A stretch of DNA of 63,543 nucleotides. Source: Treponema sp. Lineage in GTDB: Bacteria; Spirochaetota; Spirochaetia; Treponematales; Breznakiellaceae. The stretch spans positions 1-63,543 of the forward strand of contig JAIRYV010000078.1 of NCBI GenBank assembly GCA_031267685.1, read 5' to 3'. This document shows, piece by piece, positions 1 through 6,244 of the stretch. Every line of letters begins with the position of its first letter. Positions within the stretch are counted from its first letter, which is position 1. The notes beneath the pieces are model-generated. The model was not told where the DNA came from, did no database searches, and was given only the letters and a program-made list of their open reading frames with translations. Position numbers and translations under genes: made by a program.

Positions 1-582
1 ATCGCAGTACTGCCCGGACTTCCTGAGTCCGCCGAGGCGGCACGGCGTATACGAGCGGCGGGGAAGGAGGTGTTTTTGCACCAGCCAATGGAGGCAATCG
101 GCGGTGAAAACCCTGGGCCGGGCGCATTATACACGGGTATGAGCGCCGCTGAAATCCGCGAGATTGTGGAGCATAACCTTGATGAAATCGGGCCAGTGGC
201 AGGCATGAATAACCATCAAGGCTCGAAGATAACCATGAATGAGGAAGCTATGGAAACGATTCTGACAATTTGCCGTGAGCGCGGCATCCTTTTTCTTGAC
301 TCAAGAACCACCGCAGATACGGTCGTTCCTATAGTCGCGCAGAGAATCAATATGCCTATTGGTGAGCGCGACGTGTTTCTGGACAACATTCAGGATAAAG
401 CGTCCATGATTGAGTATGCAAAGGAGGGGCTGCGAAAGGCAAACTTGCAAGGTAAGGCTGTGATGATCGGTCATACATGGTCACCGGAACTGGCCGCGAC
501 TTTAGGCGAACTTTATCCGGGTCTCATTGCGGATGGCTATGTCCTGTCAACAATGTCAAACTTGCGCGTTACCGTGAGGTAA
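1..582 (+). CDS. Divergent polysaccharide deacetylase (YibQ/DUF610 family), 5' end outside window
   Basis: The frame is open from base 1, so the gene starts upstream; 193 codons are visible. The visible part carries the family's landmarks: FLHQPMEAIGGENPG, then MNNHQGSKIT, the usual 'NNHxGS' metal-site segment, then the ILFLDSRTT strand. YibQ-like proteins (Pfam Polysacc_deac_2) are extracytoplasmic NodB-fold proteins with a presumed role in cell-wall or envelope glycan metabolism; the substrate is not established. The stop lies 4 bases before tsaD, so the two are probably cotranscribed. A GTG at 70 could be read as a start but lies inside the conserved domain. Family assignment is confident, catalytic activity is not. 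Confidence 0.85.
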   Translation: MAVLPGLPESAEAARRIRAAGKEVFLHQPMEAIGGENPGPGALYTGMSAAEIREIVEHNLDEIGPVAGMNNHQGSKITMNEEAMETILTICRERGILFLDSRTTADTVVPIVAQRINMPIGERDVFLDNIQDKASMIEYAKEGLRKANLQGKAVMIGHTWSPELAATLGELYPGLIADGYVLSTMSNLRVTVR

Positions 583-586
583 TTCT

Positions 587-1615
587 ATGAAAATTCTTGG
601 TATTGAATCGTCCTGCGATGAATGTGCTGCTGCGATAGTCGAGGATGGTAAGAGGATTTTGTCCAATGTTGTGGCAACCCAGATTCCATTTCATACGCGT
701 TACAATGGCGTGGTTCCTGAAATAGCGAGCCGTATACACACCGAATGGATATACTCGGTTGTAGAAGAAGCCCTGAATACGGCGAACCTAGGTCCGACTG
801 AAATCGAAGGCGTTGCCGCGACAGCACAGCCAGGGCTACTCGGTTCCCTGCTCGTGGGTCTCAATTTTGCCAAAGCATTTGCCTGGTCACGGCAGATACC
901 TTTCATTGCTGTTGACCACATGCTTGCCCACCTCTACGCCTCGCGACTAGCGGACACGGACCTAAACTATCCCTTTCTCGGCCTGCTTGTTTCCGGCGGC
1001 CACACTATTATCTGCCGCGTTGATGCGTTTGATATGGTTACTGTATTAGGAACTTCCATTGATGATGCGGTGGGCGAAGCCTTTGACAAGGTGTCAAAGC
1101 ACTACGGGTTTGGCTATCCGGGTGGGGCGATCATTGACAAACTGGCCCAAAATGGCGATGACTCTGCTTTTGAATTTCCCCTGCCCAGTCTGCACAAGGG
1201 CGAACATCGTTACGATGTGTCGTATTCAGGACTGAAGACCGCTGTCATAAACCAACTGGAACAGTTTCGCCGGAAGGGTGATAGTGCAGCCTCTGACACC
1301 GAGACCGCGAACATCGCCGCCTCGTTTCAGAAGACCGCTGTAGAAATCCTGTTGCGCGCCCTTTTCCGGGCTGTTGAAGACACAGGCCTGACAAGCATAG
1401 TCGCGGGTGGCGGAGTGGCAGCTAACTCGTACCTGCGTTTCCGCCTTGCTGAGCATGGGGAACTCCGCTGTATCTTTCCGCCCATGAATCTCTGCGGAGA
1501 TAACGGGGCCATGATCGCGGGCTTGGGCTATCAATACCTTGCGCGGGGAGATAAATCCCCCCTCAGCGTGGTTGCCTCAGCGCGGGTCAAGGCGTTTAAG
1601 CGTCGCTATCGCTGA
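587..1615 (+). CDS. tsaD: tRNA N6-adenosine threonylcarbamoyltransferase TsaD
   Basis: This 342-residue cytoplasmic protein transfers threonylcarbamoyl from the TsaC-made AMP intermediate to A37 of ANN-decoding tRNAs (t6A), together with TsaB and TsaE. The N terminus MKILGIESSCDECAAAIV is the Kae1/TsaD signature; the metal-binding HxxxH is H111-M-L-A-H115; the C terminus has GGGVAANSYLR and the family's CGDNGAMIAGLG segment. Length is normal for bacterial TsaD. The ATG is 4 bases after the upstream stop, with GAGG about 7 bases before it. Its stop (TGA, 1613-1615) directly abuts the stop of the convergent zinc-ribbon gene, leaving no intergenic space. Confidence 0.96.
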   Translation: MKILGIESSCDECAAAIVEDGKRILSNVVATQIPFHTRYNGVVPEIASRIHTEWIYSVVEEALNTANLGPTEIEGVAATAQPGLLGSLLVGLNFAKAFAWSRQIPFIAVDHMLAHLYASRLADTDLNYPFLGLLVSGGHTIICRVDAFDMVTVLGTSIDDAVGEAFDKVSKHYGFGYPGGAIIDKLAQNGDDSAFEFPLPSLHKGEHRYDVSYSGLKTAVINQLEQFRRKGDSAASDTETANIAASFQKTAVEILLRALFRAVEDTGLTSIVAGGGVAANSYLRFRLAEHGELRCIFPPMNLCGDNGAMIAGLGYQYLARGDKSPLSVVASARVKAFKRRYR

Positions 1616-1957
1616 TTATTGCACGATCATGCGTAACAAAACTACCAGCGCCCCGGCAAAAGCCGCACCACTAACAAGGTAGACCCACAGAGGCAGAGCG
1701 TCTGTGGGCTGGGAGCTATTCGGTATACGCTCTATATGTCTGGGCTGCGCTGATGTTTTTGGCGCGGAATAGCCGCAGACAGGACAGCCGTTGTCAAAAA
1801 CGCCGACCTCACCCACAAAATTACAGACTGGACAGCGAACCGAGGTAAAGCTTCTGCCGCACGTGGGACACTCAGTTGCACTCTGCTCGACCTCGGTTCC
1901 ACAATTATCACAATAAAACTTTGGTTTTTGTTTGGACGCTTTGTGAAACAAACTCAC
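1616..1957 (-). CDS. Double zinc-ribbon membrane-anchored protein
   Basis: 113 residues. Four CxxC knuckles form two zinc ribbons: CDNC and CPTC (about residues 16-33), then CPVC and CPVC (about 42-61). The C terminus has one hydrophobic span (about 89-111, LWVYLVSGAAFAGALVVLL), so the ribbons probably face the cytoplasm from a tail anchor. No specific function can be read; such proteins occur as orphan regulators or adaptors. The start is a GTG 6 bases after the FmdB-like gene's stop, so the pair is likely translationally coupled. It runs convergently into tsaD. Confidence 0.7.
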   Translation of the reverse strand: MSLFHKASKQKPKFYCDNCGTEVEQSATECPTCGRSFTSVRCPVCNFVGEVGVFDNGCPVCGYSAPKTSAQPRHIERIPNSSQPTDALPLWVYLVSGAAFAGALVVLLRMIVQ

Positions 1958-1963
1958 CGGCTT

Positions 1964-2257
1964 TTAGCCCGCAACTTTTTCAGCCGTATCGCTCTTAGGA
2001 ACATTGGGAGCGCTACTTTCGGTAGCTGCTGGTTTATCATCGGCATGTTTTGGTTTCGCGGGTACACTCGTGTTTTTGCCACTCTTATCAGTAACATAGA
2101 AACCAGAACCTTTAAAGATGATACCACTTCCACCATTGATGAGGCGGCGCAATTCTTTTCCGCACTTTGGACAGGTTTTCAAAGGCGTATCGCTCATGTT
2201 CTGAAAGACGTCAAAGGTATGACTACACACTTTGCACTCGTATTCATAAGTAGGCAT
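1964..2257 (-). CDS. FmdB-family zinc-ribbon regulatory protein
   Basis: 97 residues beginning MPTYEYECKVC, the diagnostic start of the FmdB/CxxC_CXXC_SSSS family, with the second knuckle CPKC at 29-32 and the usual glycine-rich GGSGIIFKGSGFYVTD segment after it. The Lys/Pro/Ala/Ser-rich tail (about residues 60-97) is low complexity and typical. The family was named from a putative formamidase regulator but its function is generally unknown. GGAGAAATAGA precedes the ATG. It lies 62 bases downstream of the HD hydrolase gene on the same strand and 6 bases upstream of the next zinc-ribbon gene, suggesting one transcript. Confidence 0.85.
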   Translation of the reverse strand: MPTYEYECKVCSHTFDVFQNMSDTPLKTCPKCGKELRRLINGGSGIIFKGSGFYVTDKSGKNTSVPAKPKHADDKPAATESSAPNVPKSDTAEKVAG

Positions 2258-2319
2258 TCTATTTCTCCGTAATTAGAAAGATTTATCAAAAATATAACGA
2301 GAATCGCTTAGAAAGGGAA

Positions 2320-3591
2320 TCACTCCGCGCTTCGAGAATCTCTGCTCCGTAACACATTAAATATGTCGTCTGACCTTGAACCAATGGCCTTTTCCTGAGC
2401 CGGGTCCACAAACACGCGGACAACACGCAAGGCTTTTCTGAATGCGTCAATGGTTTCGGCGGTGAAAACACCGATGATGACATGTCCCTTGTCTTCGTGT
2501 ATGGTAAGGCCGGTTTCAAAGCTAATCGGTTCCGGCACATCAATGATGAGTTCATCAGGACGAATATGCAGTTGTGCTGCCAGTTCTTGCTCAAAATCGT
2601 AACGTTTATCTATATCAGTAAGCTCCTTATGCTGTTCTTCGTTATACAGAAATTCAGCGACAACAACATAGAGGCGTCCATCCCTCACTTTGGCCCCCAG
2701 CGAGAATAGCGACACGTCGCGGCCTTGCGTACGCTCGGCAAGCAGGGTAAACAGTCCCTGATCATCCAGGTTATAAAGCTCTTCCCTCGCTATGTGCTGG
2801 TTTTTGAGTGCGCCAGCAAGCGCTTTCTTCATCATGGCCGTAGCGGAACGCACTGCCGGATGCCAGTAGACCGCACGGTACATGAGATATTTTGAAAACA
2901 GAACAGATTCCACACTCGGCACCGCCCGCGTATCAATGAGTAGACCTTGTTCCGGATCAGGCCACAGACGCGAAAGGATGAAATCAACATCCTGCGCTCC
3001 ATAGGGAACCCCGCAGTAACGGGCGTCACGGTTTAGATAATCAAGTTTATCCGGGTCAAGCACCCCCGAAAGCAGCTTCCGGTAAAAACACAGTTCCTGA
3101 TTGCCGAATGTAGGTAAGCTGGTATCAATGATAGCCGCGCTCATGTACGGGTCAGCGCCAGTATCCCCAACCAGACTTTTCATTGGCTCGGTGAGGATGA
3201 GCTTGCCAGTAAGTTCCTCGTGGGAGGCAAGGGGCAGCTCTTTAAGGGAATGGGTATAGGGAAAGTGTCCCAGGTCATGAAGCAGGGCTGCGCAGAGAAA
3301 GGAACGTGCGCCTTCAGCACTCAGCCATGAGTCAGCGCCGCGTCCAGCAAGGTGTATAAGCAGTCTCCGCGCAAGATGATAGACACCGATGGAATGAGCC
3401 GCACGGGTATGGGTCGCGCCGGGATATACGATATGAGTCGGCCCAAGCTGGAGAATCCGGTGCAGACGCATGAAGCCAGCCGATGAACTGAGCGCCTCAA
3501 ACGTCGAGCTGAGGTATATGTGTCCCCAGAGTACATCGCGGATCGGGGAGTTGAAATTCCGCTCAAGCGCGGTATAGATAGTGTCATTCAT
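2320..3591 (-). CDS. HD-domain phosphohydrolase (YwfO/dGTPase-like superfamily)
   Basis: 423 residues. The N-terminal half has the HD metal-site pattern: H61-TRAAHS (first His), LLHDLGHF with H105-D106, then H109 and H124-EE. This matches the bacterial group of large HD phosphohydrolases related to dNTP triphosphohydrolases (B. subtilis YwfO-like); the usual partner residue lies in LDPDKLDYLNRDA. The C-terminal ~170 residues are the variable family extension. Substrate is unproven; a deoxynucleotide or phosphomonoester is likely. The ATG lies 6 bases after a perfect extended -10 box (TGCTATAAT on the minus strand) with no Shine-Dalgarno, so the mRNA may be leaderless. Confidence 0.85.
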   Translation of the reverse strand: MNDTIYTALERNFNSPIRDVLWGHIYLSSTFEALSSSAGFMRLHRILQLGPTHIVYPGATHTRAAHSIGVYHLARRLLIHLAGRGADSWLSAEGARSFLCAALLHDLGHFPYTHSLKELPLASHEELTGKLILTEPMKSLVGDTGADPYMSAAIIDTSLPTFGNQELCFYRKLLSGVLDPDKLDYLNRDARYCGVPYGAQDVDFILSRLWPDPEQGLLIDTRAVPSVESVLFSKYLMYRAVYWHPAVRSATAMMKKALAGALKNQHIAREELYNLDDQGLFTLLAERTQGRDVSLFSLGAKVRDGRLYVVVAEFLYNEEQHKELTDIDKRYDFEQELAAQLHIRPDELIIDVPEPISFETGLTIHEDKGHVIIGVFTAETIDAFRKALRVVRVFVDPAQEKAIGSRSDDIFNVLRSRDSRSAE

Positions 3592-3597
3592 AGAGGG

Positions 3598-3606
3598 ATT
3601 ATAGCA
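3598..3606 (-). promoter_or_regulatory. Extended -10 promoter of the HD hydrolase gene
   Basis: On the minus strand TGCTATAAT ends 6 bases before the ATG at 3591. The perfect TATAAT with the upstream TGn extension would start transcription at or next to the A of the start codon. No clear -35 is seen 17 bases upstream. Confidence 0.6.
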
Positions 3607-3627
3607 TACAGTATATATCCAGCGATC

Positions 3628-3656
3628 TATACAAAAGTGCGGTCATTGAATATAAT
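3628..3656 (+). promoter_or_regulatory. Promoter of the Gfo/Idh oxidoreductase gene
   Basis: TATACA (4 of 6 -35 bases) is followed 17 bases later by a perfect TATAAT at 3651-3656. The start codon is at 3691, after AAAGGAG. It is divergent to the HD-gene promoter about 50 bases away. Confidence 0.55.
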
Positions 3657-3690
3657 TAGCTAATCTTTAAAATAAAGGAGCTATTAAAAA

Positions 3691-4764
3691 ATGGCTAAAC
3701 TGAAAGTTGGAATCGTGGGCTGTGGCGGGATCGCTAACCAGAAACACCTGCCTTCGATTAAAAAAGCAGGACTTGCCGACATAGTCGCGTTTTGTGACAT
3801 CATAAAAGAGCGCGCCGAAAAGTCTGCCAAAGAATACGGTACGGGCGATGCCAAAGTCTTCACTGATTACAAAGAATTGATCAAAGAGAATCTGGACGCA
3901 GTGTATGTTTGTACACCGAACCGTTCTCACAGCGACATCTCGGTCGCTGCCCTGAATGCAGGTAAGCATGTGCTTTGCGAAAAGCCTATGGCGATCAATT
4001 ATGCTGAAGCCGAGAAAATGCTTGAGGCATCCAAAACGAGTGGCAAACTGCTCACCATCGGTTATCAAAGCCGGTATCGTAGTGACAGCCAGTATCTCAA
4101 GCGCGAGTGCGATACCGGTGAGCTAGGTGAGATATACTATGCCAAGGCTAAGGCCATACGCCGTCGTGCTGTTCCTACATGGGGCGTTTTCCTCAACGAG
4201 TATGAGCAAGGCGGCGGCCCGCTCATCGACATCGGAACCCACGCGCTTGATCTCACCCTCTGGACCATGAACAACTACAAGCCTAAGTCTGTGGTTGGCA
4301 CGGTGTATCATAAGCTCAACAATGAAGTTGAGCCTGCCAATGCCTTTGGTCCGTGGAAACCCGAAGAGTTCACTGTAGAAGACAGTGCCTTTGGTTTCAT
4401 TATCATGGAAAATGGCGCGACTATCACCCTTGAGGCAACCTGGGCGCTCAACACCCTTGATGTACTTGAGGCCAGTACCGTGCTTTGTGGAACTAAAGCC
4501 GGCGCTGATATGTATAATGGCCTCACCATTAACGGTGTGAAGCATAACCACCAGTACACCACCAAGCCTGATCTCAGGAAAGGCGGCGTGGCCTTCTTTG
4601 AAGGTGCCGACAATTCCCCCGAAGTCCTTGAGCAGTACACCTTCCTCAACGCCATTCAGGGCAAGGGCAAGCTCGTGGTTCTGCCAGAGCAAGCTATCGT
4701 TGTAACCCGCATCCTCGAAGCCATCTACGAATCGGCCAAGCAGAACAAACAGATCGTGTTTTAG
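3691..4764 (+). CDS. Gfo/Idh/MocA-family NAD(P)-dependent oxidoreductase
   Basis: 357 residues. The Rossmann fold starts at once with VGIVGCGGIA (residues 6-15). The family signature CEKPM places the catalytic-site EKP at 97-99, and GGGPLIDIGTHALDL supplies the conserved D180 and H184. The C-terminal half is the usual alpha/beta substrate domain. Members oxidise or reduce sugars, inositols and related polyols; the sequence does not reveal which. AAAGGAG precedes the ATG by a good distance. It appears monocistronic: a strong inverted repeat begins 55 bases after the stop and no same-strand gene follows closely. Confidence 0.93.
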   Translation: MAKLKVGIVGCGGIANQKHLPSIKKAGLADIVAFCDIIKERAEKSAKEYGTGDAKVFTDYKELIKENLDAVYVCTPNRSHSDISVAALNAGKHVLCEKPMAINYAEAEKMLEASKTSGKLLTIGYQSRYRSDSQYLKRECDTGELGEIYYAKAKAIRRRAVPTWGVFLNEYEQGGGPLIDIGTHALDLTLWTMNNYKPKSVVGTVYHKLNNEVEPANAFGPWKPEEFTVEDSAFGFIIMENGATITLEATWALNTLDVLEASTVLCGTKAGADMYNGLTINGVKHNHQYTTKPDLRKGGVAFFEGADNSPEVLEQYTFLNAIQGKGKLVVLPEQAIVVTRILEAIYESAKQNKQIVF

Positions 4765-4819
4765 TAAAGACTCTCCGCCGCTTTGTGCTAAACTTGACCC
4801 ACAGAAACATACAGCGGTC

Positions 4820-4854
4820 TATCCGGTCGTATAGCGGCGCTATACGACCGGATA
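4820..4854. other. Perfect 16-bp inverted repeat with 3-base loop
   Basis: 4820-4835 is exactly complementary to 4839-4854 (arms begin TATCCGGTCG), separated by GGC. It lies 55 bases after the oxidoreductase stop. There is no T-run, so it is a processing or termination hairpin, or a palindromic repeat. In the rest of 4765-5055 no gene is supported. Confidence 0.7.
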
Positions 4855-5055
4855 ACATAACTATTCGGTCGAGCATCCTTGGGAACCAGCCTTGCCCATC
4901 GCCCATACAGCGCACAAGCTTCAGGATACGGCAAACATGACAACGTACAGCTTACGTACTGACCAGTACACAAAATGTCTGTTTCAGGAGCGGCTGAGGC
5001 AGCGGGCGTGGCTTAGAACTAGCAAGAAAAAAATAAAATTTTTCGGAGAAACCTC

Positions 5056-5084
5056 TTGACATTTCTTTCACAGCCCGATAGAAT
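5056..5084 (+). promoter_or_regulatory. Strong sigma70-type promoter upstream of the orphan protein gene at 5438
   Basis: TTGACA (5056-5061), a 17-base spacer and TAGAAT (5079-5084). Transcription would give a ~345-base leader that contains both repeat blocks (5151-5204 and 5299-5364) before the gene at 5438. Confidence 0.7.
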
Positions 5085-5150
5085 ATTTATTATGAATTTG
5101 AGACACTCTCAGAGGTTCACTGGATATCTGTTTGCTTACAGTTTATCATC

Positions 5151-5204
5151 CTCCCGGCTCCCGGCTCCCGGCTCCCGGCTCCCGGCTCCCGGCTCCCGGC
5201 TCCC
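5151..5204 (+). repeat. Seven tandem copies of the heptamer CTCCCGG
   Basis: Seven exact copies (5151-5199) plus a partial CTCCC. It lies in the leader of the gene at 5438. Copy-number change by slippage would alter promoter-to-gene distance by 7 bases per unit. Confidence 0.95.
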
Positions 5205-5298
5205 ATTATGCTCTCCTAGCAAGACGGTTTGTCAAGTATCTTTCGGTTTACAAAAATAATCAATTTTTTCCTCAAAGTTACCTAAAAATAAGTAAAAT

Positions 5299-5364
5299 CA
5301 CATTCAAGTCTAAAGACTCTACCTCAAAGTCTTTAGACTTCACATTCAAGTCTAAAAACTCTAC
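5299..5364 (+). repeat. 42-bp-spaced direct repeats enclosing a 13-bp inverted repeat
   Basis: A 24-base direct repeat (5299-5322 and 5341-5364, one mismatch) begins CACATTCAAGTCTAAA. Inside it AAGTCTAAAGACT (5306-5318) is the exact reverse complement of 5328-5340, with a 9-base loop. Spacing of 42 equals two 21-bp units, the same alternating arrangement seen upstream of the paralogous gene at 34716. Confidence 0.85.
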
Positions 5365-5437
5365 ACCGGCATCTTTAGGTAGAACAGCGTTTTGTAATAA
5401 AAACGCCTCAATCTCAATATAAAAGGAGACTTACATT

Positions 5438-6106
5438 ATGAGTCAAAGATCGGATTGGCTCCCGGCTGCACGGGATGCCATATTAGCAATGGTGAAGACT
5501 TGGATTACCACCATCACGGCCTATCTCCTGAAGTGGGGAATCCCGGAAAGTGTCATGCAGAACCTTTCCTCTCTGGCGGCCGCTGCGGAAAGCGCATTGG
5601 ACACGGCAAAGAACGAAAGTACCCGCACGCCAGTGGCAACGGCGCGGTGTAAGGAGGCTTTCGACGCGCTCACCGCAGACATGCGGGACATAAAAAAGCG
5701 CTACTTCCTTAGTCCGCCTCTTACGGATTCAGACTTTGTGGCTTTGGAGCTTAATCCTCCCGATAATACCCACACGCCAAGCAGCGTTCCTACGGCACAG
5801 GTAAAGGTGGAGACCTATCTGGTGGGACGGCACGAACTGGGCGTAAAGATAGTCTACGTTACCGGCAGTCCCAACGACCCGGCGAACAAGGGTTATCGGA
5901 TATGGTACAGCGTGCTTGCGCCCGGTGAAACGCCGCCCACAAGTCCAGAGGATTTACGCAAATCATTCTTCACTATGCGGAAGAAAGACCTGCTGCAATT
6001 CAACTATAACGAGAGCGGGCAGACCGTGTATTTTGCGGTGCAGATAGAGAATAGCGGCGGGAAACAAGGGCCCTGGGGACCGATGGTAAATGCCCTTATT
6101 CCTTGA
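5438..6106 (+). CDS. Orphan conserved protein, paralogue of the 34716-35381 product
   Basis: 222 residues, no signal peptide. N terminus SDWLPAARDAILAMVKTW, a helical first half (about 1-85) and a probable beta-sandwich second half (about 120-222) with VETYLVGRHELGVKI, ANKGYRIWYSV and APGETPPT; the C terminus GPWGPMVNALIP ends the domain. I do not recognise a named family; the second half has fibronectin-III-like strand spacing, but this is only impression. AAAAGGAG precedes the ATG. A paralogue with long identical blocks lies at 34716-35381, and both genes have repeat blocks of 21/42-bp periodicity in their leaders. A clear terminator follows. Probably a treponeme-lineage protein, function unknown. 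Confidence 0.85.
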   Translation: MSQRSDWLPAARDAILAMVKTWITTITAYLLKWGIPESVMQNLSSLAAAAESALDTAKNESTRTPVATARCKEAFDALTADMRDIKKRYFLSPPLTDSDFVALELNPPDNTHTPSSVPTAQVKVETYLVGRHELGVKIVYVTGSPNDPANKGYRIWYSVLAPGETPPTSPEDLRKSFFTMRKKDLLQFNYNESGQTVYFAVQIENSGGKQGPWGPMVNALIP

Positions 6107-6141
6107 AAAGGAATAAGGGGCAAACCACTTGCGGTTTGCCC
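6093..6141 (+). other. Two tandem perfect hairpins at the 3' end of the orphan gene
   Basis: 6093-6104 pairs with 6108-6119 (12 bp, loop GAA) and overlaps the stop codon. 6118-6126 pairs with 6133-6141 (GGGCAAACC, 9 bp). Neither has a T-run; they may protect the transcript end. Confidence 0.7.
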
Positions 6142-6172
6142 TGATACCCTGAGCGCGTTCATGCGGTAAAAT

Positions 6173-6210
6173 GCCGGTGCTTTCGCCTGTACGGAAGATA
6201 CCGGCTTTTT
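6173..6210 (+). terminator. Intrinsic terminator after the orphan gene
   Basis: GCCGGT (6173-6178) pairs with ACCGGC (6200-6205), with an inner TTTC/GGAA pairing, followed directly by TTTTT. It separates the orphan gene from the lipoprotein gene. Confidence 0.65.
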
Positions 6211-6244
6211 ATAGCTTTAAGTTTCATGAGTAAGGAGAAAGAAA

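Noticed and set aside
5132-5422. Frame encoding repeated Pro-Gly-Ser-Arg-Leu
   Set aside because: Produced by the CTCCCGG heptamers; no ribosome site. The real gene starts at 5438.
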